Assembly: GCA_963210315.1 (NCBI GenBank)
Contig: OY723262.1
Span: 2,294,001-2,358,000, forward strand
Direction: 5' to 3'
Length of the DNA stretch: 64,000 nucleotides
From: Rhynchopus euleeides
Lineage: Eukaryota; Euglenozoa; Diplonemea; Diplonemida; Diplonemidae
In this document: in pieces, positions 1 through 9,655 of the stretch
Numbering within the stretch: position 1 is the stretch's first letter
Layout: every line of letters begins with the position of its first letter
Notes under the pieces: generated by a model
What the model saw: only the letters and a program-made list of their open reading frames with translations
The model's database searches: none
Told to the model about the DNA's origin: nothing
Made by a program: the position numbers and the translations under genes

Positions 1-1410
1 CAGGACCCTGCCGACGTGCAGAGCAACCCCGTGCGTGTTGTCGGGTATGTCGTCTCCCTGCGCAAGCTGAGCAAAAAGCTGTTCTTCGTGAACATCATCG
101 ACGAGGAATCTGTGGAGCGGTGCCTCGGATCGAACGTCGACGCCACCACCGCAGAGGTGCGCTTCCTCGAGGTCATTGTGTCGGTGCCGCGTGTGGGCGC
201 CACTGCTGACGACGTCACCGCATGCCGCAAGCTGTGCGTCATGACCAACCAGCTGGCTGTGGAGGGGTACCCCCAGCGGACCGAGAAGGGCGCGCTTGTC
301 TTCGCTGCGACGCGCGTCGAGCTGCTGACGAGCCACGCCTGCACCGACCCGACCATGGTGGGGAACGCGCGCACAGGCGTCAAGCTCTCGGCGGCAAATG
401 CCGTCGACTCCGCCACCTCGCGGCGTGTGCGTGTGCTGCAGAACATCTCCACAGGGCGCAGCATGTCCAAGATCCCCCTCGGCGTCGAGAAGGGGGGGTG
501 GCTGCCGCCCCTCTGCAAGAAGTGGATCTTAGCTGCCCGCGAAGATGTCGACAATGCGCCGGACATGTGTGACGTGCAGGGGTGTGCATACCGCCACTAC
601 GGCACGCCTGGCGAGCTGCAGCGCTTCCGCGAGGGTGTTGTCCTGCGGGGGCAGGAGCACGCAATGACCGTGGAGGACCCTGTGCACAACGAGGAGGATA
701 AGCAGGCGGCGAGCGCGCGCTCCTCTGTGTTTGCCAACTTCTTGACTGAGACCTTCGGTGCTGACTACCTCCGCACCGGCACAGGGGTGTCGGACATCGC
801 AGGGGGTGTCGGTGCCGTCACCTTCGAGCTGCACGTCAAACGCGACATACACACGACCCTGATCGACCCGCGCCCCCCGAAGCTCATTAAATACCACCAG
901 CGGTATCTCAAGGAGAAGACGAAGCAGCGCCTCAAGGAGGAGCGTGCACGCGCTGCTGAGGATGACGATGACGAAGAGGTGCCCGACGTGTTTGACCTGC
1001 CCGTTGATGAGGATGCATCGTCGGGGCCCACGCCGCCACTGCGCCCGACGGACCCGCAGATCACGTTTCCCTACAAGGAGGTCTTCTTCAGCAAGGAGTC
1101 AGCGACGTCTGTGCCGGAGCTGCGCAATGCGTCGCTGTTCGTGGGGATGCACCCCGACCAGGCCACCTGCCCCATTGTCGATGCAGCCCTTGCCCTCGAA
1201 AAGCCCTTCTGCATTGTGCCGTGCTGCGTCTTCCCTTCGCTGTTCCCAGACCGCCGCACGTCCGACGGTGAGCCTGTCGCCACCTACCCTCAATACGTGA
1301 GGTACCTGAAGGAGCGCGATCCACGGATCCGCACCGCTTACCTTCCCTTCAAGGGACGCAACCTCGCACTGTACTTGCACCCCGACGACATCAAAGGCGC
1401 AAGCAAGTGA
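1..1410 (+). CDS. Predicted SAM-dependent methyltransferase with OB-fold-like N-terminus (5' partial)
   Basis: The frame is open from the first base and has no ATG until well inside the protein, so the true start lies upstream of the window. The first ~100 residues (VRVVGYVVSLRKLSKKLFF and following) look like the OB-fold of anticodon-binding proteins. A CCCH-like cluster follows near nt 510-600 (C, then C-x4-C-x3-H). At nt 790-870, SDIAGGVGAVTFEL followed by TTLIDPR reads as Rossmann methyltransferase motifs I and II. An acidic linker (nt 955-1020) precedes a conserved C-terminal block with GMHPDQAT, PCCVFPSLFP and LPFKGRN. This combination resembles an uncharacterised eukaryotic family of RNA-methyltransferase-like proteins. 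The substrate is unknown; RNA is an inference from the OB-fold and zinc cluster. The stop is TGA at 1408-1410. Confidence 0.7.
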   Translation, partial: QDPADVQSNPVRVVGYVVSLRKLSKKLFFVNIIDEESVERCLGSNVDATTAEVRFLEVIVSVPRVGATADDVTACRKLCVMTNQLAVEGYPQRTEKGALVFAATRVELLTSHACTDPTMVGNARTGVKLSAANAVDSATSRRVRVLQNISTGRSMSKIPLGVEKGGWLPPLCKKWILAAREDVDNAPDMCDVQGCAYRHYGTPGELQRFREGVVLRGQEHAMTVEDPVHNEEDKQAASARSSVFANFLTETFGADYLRTGTGVSDIAGGVGAVTFELHVKRDIHTTLIDPRPPKLIKYHQRYLKEKTKQRLKEERARAAEDDDDEEVPDVFDLPVDEDASSGPTPPLRPTDPQITFPYKEVFFSKESATSVPELRNASLFVGMHPDQATCPIVDAALALEKPFCIVPCCVFPSLFPDRRTSDGEPVATYPQYVRYLKERDPRIRTAYLPFKGRNLALYLHPDDIKGASK

Positions 1411-2740
1411 ACTATTGGGATATGAACCCCGCTTGCAAACCCCGACAGTTTCCCCGCTCCGACCATATGCCACCGGCACTTGCAACAACATCCAGTGTGC
1501 AGTGAAGCCTTCGCTGAGCAGGCACAGGAGAATGGCACAACACTCGCCTGTGTCGGACTAACAGGGTTGGCCGTGGTTCTGCGTCCCTGCATAGCCGACG
1601 TCTCTCATCTGGCCTTCGAAGGTAGCGAGCCTTCTGCGGCACCCAAGGCCCTCGTGGTTTGGGGCGGTTGCCCGGCAGAAGGCGAAGAAGAGTACAGGGT
1701 GCCCCCAGCAGAGCGACGTTCGTTCTCTGTGTGCGTGACTTGCCCCCCCACCCCCACTCGACTCCATGTGCACCCCGTGTCTGTCTCAGCCATCAACCGA
1801 CAGAAAGACTGAGAGTGAATAGGCAGCCCCTGCCCCCCGACCCTCCGCCCCGACCCCCCGTCGTCTCCTTGGTGCAGGTCGCAGTCAACTGCTGATCGCA
1901 CAATTCGCACACCACACTTGTGGACAAGTCTTCAATGAGGCGTACACAGGTGTTGGGAACTTTGCACGGCCAGTTCTGACCGTGGGTTGTGCACTCCCTG
2001 CAAAGGGGTGACTTGCTCTAGGAGGTCCGGGTGTCAATGTGTCATCCTGCCGGTCCGTCTCCTTCATGAAGGATAAGATCGTCAGACGTTACTGCGTACT
2101 TCTCCACTTGGCATCCCCGCCTCTGCATCACTGTCACCCGAGTGCATCCGCCACAACCGCAGATGGTCTTCGTCTGCGGCCCTCAGGACAGGTTCTGGTA
2201 CGCAGAGGCTAGCCGGACGCGCTGTGCGGGACAGGCAGCCGCTGCGCGGCGGATCGCCCGAGCCCGTGGCTGTCTTCACTGCCTGGGGAGGTGGCACCGC
2301 ACCCGTCTGCACCACTCTCCGTCGTCCCATCCGGTGGTGCCGAAGTCAGATTCAGCGTTGGGGGAGGCGAAGCAGTCGGAAGAAGAGGTGGGTGGGAAGT
2401 TATCCAGGCTTCACACATTCTTCGTAAACCTGTACCTTCGAATTCGCGGTTCGTTTTTCCCTCCGGCACTAGCTGGATATGCGTCAGCAGTCCTGCTGCT
2501 GTGATGACGACGGACCCTCACACCCTTGTCGTACTGCACTCCTCCACACATCACAGAGTGTGGGGGTGGGGCATCATGCTGTTGATGCAATGAATGTTCA
2601 TGGAATGTTTCATCCGAATTCAGCACGTGCGAACATGAACGACAATATCCCCAAGTTTCTATTCCGATCCCGATGGGGAAGCCGGTTCGCCACCTATCGA
2701 GGGGAGACACAGTCTGCTTTTGGCTGTCATCTTCTTGATC
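1411..2740. other. Intergenic region, no gene recognised
   Basis: Open frames here are short, overlapping on both strands and of low complexity. I see no RNA gene or mobile-element terminus. It presumably holds the 3' UTR of the methyltransferase gene and the 5' processing region of the next gene. Confidence 0.5.
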
Positions 2741-2789
2741 CCTCTCCCCTTAAGTCCCCCGCCCCTTGAGATACACGCCCACCCAGCAG
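2741..2789 (+). promoter_or_regulatory. Candidate trans-splice acceptor before the RCC1-like membrane protein
   Basis: A pyrimidine-rich tract (ctccccttaagtcccccgcc, then cccacc) ends in CAG at 2787-2789, only 10 bases before the ATG at 2800. This fits a 3' splice site for spliced-leader addition. The same arrangement precedes the other host genes in the window. Inferred from position only. Confidence 0.45.
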
Positions 2790-2799
2790 GAGCATTGCC

Positions 2800-5700
2800 A
2801 TGCGGCTGTGCCCGTGGGCCCTGCTAACTGCCCTCGCGTTGGCCCCCCTCGGAGATGGTGTGAGGCTGCGGTCGCCCCTGGTGCCCCGCCAATGCTGTGC
2901 CGTGCGCTGCAACGATGGCAGCGCCCTCTCGTGGGAGATACAGGGGGCGGTTGATCGGGTCGACGTGTCGACCGTCAACCAGTACCTCGGTGACAGTGTC
3001 GAAAGCATCGTGATGACCGATATGTCTTTCGTCGCGCTGCGGTCAGAATCTCCGTACGTCGTTGCGTGGGGTACGGCAGCCAGCAAGAGCGCCGATGCGA
3101 CAGCCGTGGCAGATGCCCACCTGAAGAGGGCCAGCGGTGGGCACGATTTCTTCACCGCCGTTACCGACTCGGATACCTTGCAGGTGTGGGGCGACTTGGG
3201 GTCAGCCGGCCCCACACCCGATGTGACACAGACAACAGACGTGCTTGCCAACGACTACGCCTACATTGCGATACACAACCTCACCATCGCCCTGCCCCCC
3301 TTCACGACACCGGGCCTCGGTGCGTGGGGCCTCTCGGAGTATGGAGGCGGGGGTCTCTACACCGTCGAGCGCGATGGGAACATCGCCGCCGCCACTCGGG
3401 GTGCGTTTGCAATGTTGTCAGATTCACTTCTCGGCGCCGAGTTGACATCTTGGGGTAAGACGGATTCCGGTGGGGACTCCTCGGCTGTCGGCGCCGTCGA
3501 AACCTATTTCGGGTTTGGGCTGCATTCCACAGAATCGGCGTTCGCAGCACCTGTGATGAATGCCGGCAGGCTGAAGGCGATCGCATGGGGCGAGGCTGCG
3601 ACAGGTGGTGACGTCACCACTGTTGCTGCGTTGTTCGCAGCGTTTCCCCTCAACGGCAATGACTATCGCATGGCGGCGACGCAGCGCGCCTTCGCCTTGC
3701 GTGGCCCCAACAACAAGATCGTGGCGTGGGGCGACGCTGCGTACGGGGGTGACTCCACCACCGTCGACACGCTGCTCGCCTCGAACACCATCGACGTGCT
3801 GCTGCGGAACTACCGTGCCTTCATCGCGCTCGACAGCAACGTGCAAGTTGTTGCCGCCTGGGGGGACAAGGGCAAGGGGGGCGACACCACAACGGTGAAC
3901 TCCCTCCTGGCAGGCCGCACCCTGCTGCAGTACTCCATCACGGAGGGTGCCTTTGCACTGGTGTTCACAGACGGGGCTGTGGTGGCGTGGGGCGATCCTG
4001 CGTATGGGGGTGACGCGAGTGCGGTCATGTCGCACACCCTGAATGCCTCAAGTGTCAGGTCCAACGGCGATGGGTTCAGCGCCGTGACGACGGACGGGGA
4101 GGTGGTGTCCTGGGGGAGCCCTGGGATGAACGCGGCGTCCGTCTCCTCCTGCCGCAAGCCGCTGGCAACACCGGCTCCGGACACAGTGGCACCAACAGCG
4201 GCACCAACCGCAGCACCCACAGTTGCACCTGACACCGCAGTGCCCACAGCAGCACCCACAACAACAGCACCTACAATTGCACCGACAGCAGCACCGACGG
4301 CAGTGCCCCCGACAGTCGCCCCAGACACTGCGATGCCTGTGGGAGACACAGCGGTCCCAACTCAGGCCCCCACTCAGGTTCCAGACACGCCTGTGCCACC
4401 TGTGCCTGTGACCGGGGTGCCCCAGACCGTTGTGCCCGATACCGCTGCTCCTGAGACGCCCCACCCCACGACCCCGCCAACGGGGGCACCTGCCACCACT
4501 GCGCCGAGCACCCCGCTGCCCCGCACGCCCTCGCCATCGCTCGCGCCTACGCCCCAGCCTTCCGAGCCGATCTTGGTCGACGAGGGCGAGGAGCGCGAGG
4601 AGGTTGTGGAAGCCGGGGGTGCAGCCGCTGCAGCAGGCGCTCTGCTGGGCGGCAGCGCTGCAGCCGCCCTGTCTGCGATGCAGGCCGTGGTGGCTGGGGA
4701 GCCGTGCTTCACAGACGAGCGGCAGAACCGGACGCTCTCCAGGGTGTTGCACCCGACGCAGTGGGAGCTGGGCGGGAACTCCGCGCTCGGGATGGTGACG
4801 GCCAACATCATGATTTCCGTCTCCGTCGCCCTGCTGTGCACCCTGGCGGTGTACGCACTGAAGTACACCCTTGTGTGCTTCGGGTGCCACTTCAACTGGA
4901 TGAACGACATCCCAGGAACCCTCCACTTCCCCGCAGTCCCGCTCTTCGTGTGGCACTTCCTCTACCAGTCCATCGCGCTGGGGTGCTTCCTGCTGCTGTT
5001 CAACACACGCTTCGACCACACCACAGATGCCATGACGGGCGAGCGCAGCACAGCAGCCGTGCTGGTTGTCGGTGTGTGCGGGACGCTGCTCAGCTTCGCC
5101 GCCCCATTCCTGCTGTACATCTTTGTGAGGCGTGTGGTGCCCGACACCGTCTTCTTCTGCCACGACGAGCTGACGCAGTGGTACCAGTCGAAGGCGCTCC
5201 ACCTCCTGCTGGGCGGCGGCGAGTGGATCAGCAGCGAGACACACGTCGACCACGTCGCGCGCTGCGGCGGTGTGCTGAAGAGCTTCACCGAGGAGCGTGC
5301 CTGGTGGATGGCGGTGGAGCTGACCGCCTCCTTCTGCCTCGCCGCGGCCTCCGCCTTCAACGCCGACACGCACACCACCTGCGGGCACAGGAAGATGGCT
5401 TCCGCTGTCATCTTCCTCGCCCTCCTCTGCAGTGAGGCTGCGTTCAGCCCGCACTACCGCATGCGCGACCTCGGTCTCATGTGTTTAGCGTACTTCGCAC
5501 AGATGCTGGCCATGGTGCTGATGGCGACAGGCTACTACCTGGGGTACGATGAGGGGCACGATGTGTTCGGTGCGAGCGGCGTGTTCCTCTACGTTGCGAT
5601 TGCGGCGGTGGTGGTGCGCAGCATCGGGGATGCCCTCAGCGAGCTGTACAACCTGTGCTACCAGCGCAGGGAGCGCCTCCAGGGGATGGTGCTGCTCGAC

Positions 5701-6240
5701 AAGTCGGAGATGTGCAGCGTCAACGACACGCAGGAGAGCAGCAACCACGACCTGCCGAAGCCGGATCTGCTGCGCGTGAGCTTCAGCCCGGAGAACACCG
5801 ATGCGAGTGACGGGCGTGACGTCTACGACGACTACGGGCGGTCGCTGCTGGGGGGCGAGTCGTCTGTGATATCGAAGCAGCGGCGCAACCCTTTCAGCAT
5901 GCCCGCAGCGGTGTCGGAGCAGCTGAGGCGCGACCCGAGCGGGTCGCTTGCAACATTTGCCCCCCTCCGCACGATGTCCAGCACCGACCCCCTGCTCCCC
6001 AGGTGCGAAGGGTCCATATCGCTGCTGCAGCCGTCGTTAGGGGGGCAGTCGGACGCCACCAGCAATTACCACTGCCCGCTGCTGCCCGTCAGCACGAAGA
6101 AGGTCGACTCCGCACCGTCGACAAAGGAGAGCGGGACTCCCGGCGAAGAAGTGCTTGGGGACGACGACACACCCGACGATCTCCCGCTGCGCATGACGAA
6201 CTTCCCCCCTCCGGCACCCATCAAGGTCATCCTGCTTTGA
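2800..6240 (+). CDS. Multi-pass membrane protein with RCC1-like repeat ectodomain
   Basis: 1146 residues from the ATG at 2800. The N-terminus (MRLCPWALLTALALAPLG) is a good signal peptide. Residues ~80-455 contain about nine copies of a ~55-60-residue repeat with the core VAWGD-x-AYGGDSTTV (for example at nt 3727, 3850 and 3985). This resembles RCC1/regulator-type beta-propeller blades of the WG-motif kind. A Thr/Pro/Ala linker rich in TAAPT units follows (nt ~4165-4560), then an Ala-rich stretch. About seven hydrophobic segments lie between nt ~4795 and 5650. The Ser/Asp-rich C-terminal tail (nt ~5690-6237) is probably cytosolic. The architecture suggests a surface receptor or adhesin, but ligand and pathway cannot be read. 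The 468-residue frame opposite (4048-5454) is a GC-rich shadow. Confidence 0.75.
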   Translation: MRLCPWALLTALALAPLGDGVRLRSPLVPRQCCAVRCNDGSALSWEIQGAVDRVDVSTVNQYLGDSVESIVMTDMSFVALRSESPYVVAWGTAASKSADATAVADAHLKRASGGHDFFTAVTDSDTLQVWGDLGSAGPTPDVTQTTDVLANDYAYIAIHNLTIALPPFTTPGLGAWGLSEYGGGGLYTVERDGNIAAATRGAFAMLSDSLLGAELTSWGKTDSGGDSSAVGAVETYFGFGLHSTESAFAAPVMNAGRLKAIAWGEAATGGDVTTVAALFAAFPLNGNDYRMAATQRAFALRGPNNKIVAWGDAAYGGDSTTVDTLLASNTIDVLLRNYRAFIALDSNVQVVAAWGDKGKGGDTTTVNSLLAGRTLLQYSITEGAFALVFTDGAVVAWGDPAYGGDASAVMSHTLNASSVRSNGDGFSAVTTDGEVVSWGSPGMNAASVSSCRKPLATPAPDTVAPTAAPTAAPTVAPDTAVPTAAPTTTAPTIAPTAAPTAVPPTVAPDTAMPVGDTAVPTQAPTQVPDTPVPPVPVTGVPQTVVPDTAAPETPHPTTPPTGAPATTAPSTPLPRTPSPSLAPTPQPSEPILVDEGEEREEVVEAGGAAAAAGALLGGSAAAALSAMQAVVAGEPCFTDERQNRTLSRVLHPTQWELGGNSALGMVTANIMISVSVALLCTLAVYALKYTLVCFGCHFNWMNDIPGTLHFPAVPLFVWHFLYQSIALGCFLLLFNTRFDHTTDAMTGERSTAAVLVVGVCGTLLSFAAPFLLYIFVRRVVPDTVFFCHDELTQWYQSKALHLLLGGGEWISSETHVDHVARCGGVLKSFTEERAWWMAVELTASFCLAAASAFNADTHTTCGHRKMASAVIFLALLCSEAAFSPHYRMRDLGLMCLAYFAQMLAMVLMATGYYLGYDEGHDVFGASGVFLYVAIAAVVVRSIGDALSELYNLCYQRRERLQGMVLLDKSEMCSVNDTQESSNHDLPKPDLLRVSFSPENTDASDGRDVYDDYGRSLLGGESSVISKQRRNPFSMPAAVSEQLRRDPSGSLATFAPLRTMSSTDPLLPRCEGSISLLQPSLGGQSDATSNYHCPLLPVSTKKVDSAPSTKESGTPGEEVLGDDDTPDDLPLRMTNFPPPAPIKVILL

Positions 6241-6490
6241 GGCTGCGGACGTGCCATGCAGGCTTGTGGAGCTGCCCGACAGGGTTTGCTTTGTCCCGGC
6301 GTGCGTGGTGTTGAGCGGGTTGAGGGTTCCGGTCGGAAGCCCCCGAGTCGCTTTGCTGTGCTCGCGGCCTATGTTGTCCCAAGTGTGAACCGCTGCAGAA
6401 AATACAAACAATGCAGTGGTGGGGTGTGGGGTGGGGTGGGGTGGGGGCCTTTGCTCCGTGTTATTCTTTGTCAGTGTGCCTCCTATTGTA
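6241..6490 (+). other. 3' flank of the membrane-protein gene, up to the mobile-element island
   Basis: A G-rich stretch with no coding potential. It ends in a TA (6489-6490) immediately before a 13-G run, where sequence shared with the second retrotransposon copy begins. Confidence 0.5.
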
Positions 6491-6774
6491 GGGGGGGGGG
6501 GGGCGGGGCTCGCTTCAATTTTATCTGCACATTTCTTGGCCAAAAGTTCCAAGAAAAAACACTCTGAGCGACCATGTCGCCACGACATCACGCAAGAAAA
6601 AACACACAACCACACGACACAGTACTACCCAACAAACATTTAGGTTATGACCACGCGCACCTGCTTTCCATCTTTTTTGTTGTTGTTTCGTTTCAGTGTT
6701 CCCGCTAAGGCCGATGGGCCGGTAATTTTTGTTTTTGGGATTTTTGGATTTTTTTCCCCCTTTCCCGTTCAGTG

Positions 6775-6811
6775 AAAATTTTTCTCGGGCGCGCTTCGCG
6801 CGCCCGAGACT
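6775..6811. repeat. Subterminal GC hairpin shared with the 23.8-kb TIR element
   Basis: TTTTTCTCG followed by GGCGCGCTTCGCGCGCC forms a perfect hairpin ~85 bp from the left TIR. The same arrangement, with a slightly longer GC stem, occurs ~90-125 bp from the right end of the element at 23814-24612. This marks the two as relatives. Confidence 0.7.
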
Positions 6812-6865
6812 ACGCGGGAGATGGCCAGTCTCGCAAGAAGGACTTGCGAGACAGGCACACGCGAC

Positions 6866-6932
6866 AGGGGGGGTCTGGGGGGCGGAGCCCCCCAGCCGCC
6901 GGAGGCCACGGTAGTGAGCATTCGTTCTGCAG
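6866..6932 (+). repeat. Conserved hairpin plus GCCGCCGGAGGCCACGGTAG module, copy 1
   Basis: A GGGGTCTGGGGGGCGGAGCC-type hairpin is followed by GCCGCCGGAGGCCACGGTAG and TGAGCATTCGTTC. A near-identical direct copy is at 9162-9222. An inverted copy is at ~24226-24287, with a shorter one at ~24112-24152. The pair flanks the OTU ORF unit as direct repeats. Confidence 0.7.
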
Positions 6933-6941
6933 GGCGACAGA

Positions 6942-7007
6942 TTTTGGGCGAGATAGGCTGCTTCTTTGGGCGAGATAGGCTGCTTCTTTGGGCGAGATAG
7001 GCTGTGG
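6942..7007 (+). repeat. Three 22-bp tandem repeats upstream of the OTU ORF
   Basis: TTTGGGCGAGATAGGCTG plus TTC-type spacers occurs three times at a 22-bp period directly before the OTU reading frame. Short tandem monomers at this position resemble promoter-like repeats at the 5' ends of some retroelements, but a function is not shown. Confidence 0.6.
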
Positions 7008-8653
7008 TTTTTAGAGACAACCTCCCCCCTCTTCTCGTGGCCCCAGGTGAACCATGCCAAGCGCTTTTTGTGGGCGGCGTGGACGGGGGGTTCAAGCCGG
7101 TCACGGTGCCGGACCAGGTGGTGGAACAGGTCACATACACGAAGTGTGTGGAGGTCGAGGTGCCGCAGGGCCCGGTTATCCCGGGGCGCGTGGATGTGTC
7201 GGGGTCACCGGGTTGCTGTCAGTTCTGTGCGTCGCTCTTCACCACGGCCGTGCGCCATGGGGAGTGTGGTCACTGCTCGAGGATGGTGTGCCCGACCTGC
7301 TGTGAGCTGGGCGAAGACGACACCAGGTGCGTCTGCACGCCACTACCTCTGCCACGCGAGGACCAAGGGGTGGCCCCTCATCCGCCGGGGCAAGCGGAGC
7401 CCCCTCCTCCGCCGCCGGCGAGCACCGCACTGACAAAGGCTTTGCTGGAGGGCCGGGCCCCAGGGGGAGGGGACGGTCTGTCCAGGCTGCAACGGTCTTT
7501 GGGGATGCAGGAGTGCACGGGGTTCCGTTTCACACCAGGCGACTGCTTCTTCGATGCGGCGGCTTTCATTATGGGAGGCTCGGCGGCGGGCATGCGGAGG
7601 CTAGCCGTCCAGGCGGTGCTACGTGACCCAGGCCTTTGTGCTCGGGCCGAGCCGAACAGCGAGTCCTGGGCTGCGGCCATGCGAGTCGAGGGTAGCCGGG
7701 ACGAGGCTTCTTGGGCGGACCAGGTAGCAGTACATGGACTTGCGCTGGGGTCGGGGTGGGCTGTGGTGGTCCTATCTGATCAAGCGCCCCCCACGGTCCA
7801 CCGCCCCCGGGTGAAGCCTTTCGTCGGAGTGCTTGGAGTCAAGCATCAGGGAAAGCACTACACCCCCCTTTTGGTGCCCCCACCTCTGGCGGAGGCAGTG
7901 TCTGCCCTCGCCCCCTCGCCGGTGTTGGGGCGGACTGGCTGTCCAGGGGGGGAGCAGGGCCTCCCCATGTGCCAGGTGCCGTCCCAGCCGTCGCGCCGCC
8001 GTTTTTACTGTGCCCGCTGTGCAGAGGCGGTGGATACCGCAGTCGAACACTGGCGTTGTTTCGGTTGCGATTGCAGGGCGTGTGGGGAATGCGTGGAGCA
8101 GGGGGAGACCTGTATGGATCTGGGGCCTCGGGACGCGGAGGAGCCGCCTGCGAGGGTCCCGCAGCCACAGGACCAGGGTGATCCCCCTCGACGAGAAGGT
8201 GATCCCCCTCCTGCACCCACCGGCGCCCCGGCCACCGGCCGCTCCGACCCGACCGCCACCGAGGAAGGCTCCAACCCTGCGCAAGCACCAGCCACCTCGA
8301 TGTCGTCGCAGCCGAAGCGGAAGCGGGAGTCGGCATCGCCGCAGCGTGGTCAGGAGATGGATGAGGACGACGGGGCCACGACGGTGGGGGAGTGGGAGGA
8401 GCAGTTCTGCCCCGACGTGCACCGACCGCAGGAGGAGCAGGAGGCGGCGCTCCGGGCCATTCAGGCTTGGTGGGCCGAGTTGGGGGATGACAAGGCCTCA
8501 CAGGCGGAGGCGTACAACGTGGTCTGTTGTCGTCTGAGGGCGCGGGCAGGCAAGCGGGCGCGGGCGAGCCGGCCAGGGGCGCGGGGGTCTTCGCAGCGGA
8601 GTTCCCAGGGGTCCCAGAGCCAGGGGAGTAGGGCCGCCAGGGGAGCGAGATAG
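7001..8653 (+). CDS. OTU-like cysteine protease with two Cys-rich zinc-binding clusters (element-encoded)
   Basis: The frame is open from just after a TAG at 6998, but the first in-frame ATG is at 7283. The annotated 5' end is therefore uncertain (truncation, non-ATG start or an unseen upstream exon). Counting from 7004: a Cys/His cluster at residues ~71-111 (CCxxC, CGHC, CPTCC), a Pro-rich linker, then an OTU core with PGDCFFDAAAF (Cys ~181) and KHYTPLL (His ~285), the expected catalytic Cys and His. A second Cys cluster lies at ~336-370 (YCARC, CFGCDCRACGEC). The tail is Arg/Ser-rich with a KRKRES stretch. OTU proteins are deubiquitinases; here the gene lies inside a transposon and is followed by a LINE-like 3' tail, so it is probably element cargo or a non-autonomous retroelement gene. 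Confidence 0.65.
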   Translation, partial: AVVFRDNLPPLLVAPGEPCQALFVGGVDGGFKPVTVPDQVVEQVTYTKCVEVEVPQGPVIPGRVDVSGSPGCCQFCASLFTTAVRHGECGHCSRMVCPTCCELGEDDTRCVCTPLPLPREDQGVAPHPPGQAEPPPPPPASTALTKALLEGRAPGGGDGLSRLQRSLGMQECTGFRFTPGDCFFDAAAFIMGGSAAGMRRLAVQAVLRDPGLCARAEPNSESWAAAMRVEGSRDEASWADQVAVHGLALGSGWAVVVLSDQAPPTVHRPRVKPFVGVLGVKHQGKHYTPLLVPPPLAEAVSALAPSPVLGRTGCPGGEQGLPMCQVPSQPSRRRFYCARCAEAVDTAVEHWRCFGCDCRACGECVEQGETCMDLGPRDAEEPPARVPQPQDQGDPPRREGDPPPAPTGAPATGRSDPTATEEGSNPAQAPATSMSSQPKRKRESASPQRGQEMDEDDGATTVGEWEEQFCPDVHRPQEEQEAALRAIQAWWAELGDDKASQAEAYNVVCCRLRARAGKRARASRPGARGSSQRSSQGSQSQGSRAARGAR

Positions 8654-8867
8654 CCGTAGGTCGGCTCCCCCCCCCCCCTACCCCCCTCTTTCCTTTCGCC
8701 CCTCCCCCCCCCCCCCTCCCGTTCCCCACCCCCGTGCCCCCTTCCCCTTTCTTCCGGTGAATGCGCCAGCGGAGTCGGTCCACGCCCTCGCTGTCAGTCG
8801 CTTTCGCCTCTCCCCCCCTGCCCCCCCCCCCCCCCCTTTACCTCGCCCCCTTTTCCCCTCACCAGCG

Positions 8868-9105
8868 GGCTGCCCCTTGTGAATGGTAGATTTGCCTACA
8901 GCCCCTTGTTCATGCCGCCAGCACGGAGCCCCACGCAGCTCAACCCCGGCCAGTGCGCGGTTTGTTTGCCCTAGAGCTTTGTTGTTTGTGTAGTTCATGT
9001 TACAGTGCTAAGAGCCCGTAGAAGCAAAAGTAGAACCTGCTGCGCTAGCCCCACCAAGCAGCCACAGTACGACAGGACGCGCGCAGGCACCGGGCCCCCT
9101 CTCCT
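8868..9105 (+). repeat. LINE-like 3' tail (shared with 37.5-kb and 47.5-kb fragments)
   Basis: Sequence from TGAATGGTAGATTTGCCTAC through GCTAAGAGCCCGTAGAAGCA and AGCAGCCACAGTACGACAGG is homologous to 37497-37740 (inverted). Its last ~95 bases also match ~47455-47560 (inverted). It ends near an A8 tract (9107-9114). A conserved 3' end shared by otherwise different units suggests retrotransposition by one LINE machinery. Confidence 0.6.
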
Positions 9106-9161
9106 AAAAAAAAGGCTGCTTCCATCTTCCTGGGCGGCTTTCGAATCGAGATTCCACAGGA

Positions 9162-9222
9162 GGGGGTCTGGGGGGCGGAGCCCCCTAGCCGCCGGAGGCC
9201 ACGGTAGTGAACATTTGTTCCT
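9162..9222 (+). repeat. Conserved hairpin plus GCCGCCGGAGGCCACGGTAG module, copy 2
   Basis: A direct copy of the 6866-6932 module (few mismatches), ending TGAACATTTGTTC. Confidence 0.7.
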
Positions 9223-9655
9223 TGCACATCCTAGACTGGCGTACCGCCCCAAGAGGGGGTGTGACAAAAAATATTTTTTTTCCCTTTGTGTTTTCGAGGT
9301 CCGCAAGGTCCCAAAAATCACTTTTTGGGCACATTTTTCAGAGGTCGCCAGAGGTCGCCACCCGGGAAATGCCATTTTTGGGGTTAAAAAACGGTTTTTC
9401 ACCTTGCCCTCGTGAACTAGGTGGGGAAGGCGACGGTCAGACGCAAAATAAATGGAGGACCCCAAAGGAGGGTCCGCATCAGGCGGAAATCAGCAGAACC
9501 TCGCTCCAGACCACATTGTGGGCCAGGACAGGGTCGGGAAGAGCATAAAACACCAGAAAACCGGTCCAGGAGGTCTCTCTGGGGCTCAAATCCCCTGAAA
9601 AGGGGTCTGAACAGGTGGCGACCGAAGGGCGACGAATGGTGCCCACGGAGTTCCT

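Noticed and set aside
4048..5454. 468-residue ORF antisense to the RCC1-like gene
   Set aside because: Compositionally a GC-rich shadow (His/Arg/Cys-rich, no motif); the sense frame has clear domains.
6866..9222. The direct repeats flanking the OTU unit as LTRs
   Set aside because: They are only ~60 bp, are found elsewhere without an internal domain, and have no primer-binding site, polypurine tract or RT between them.
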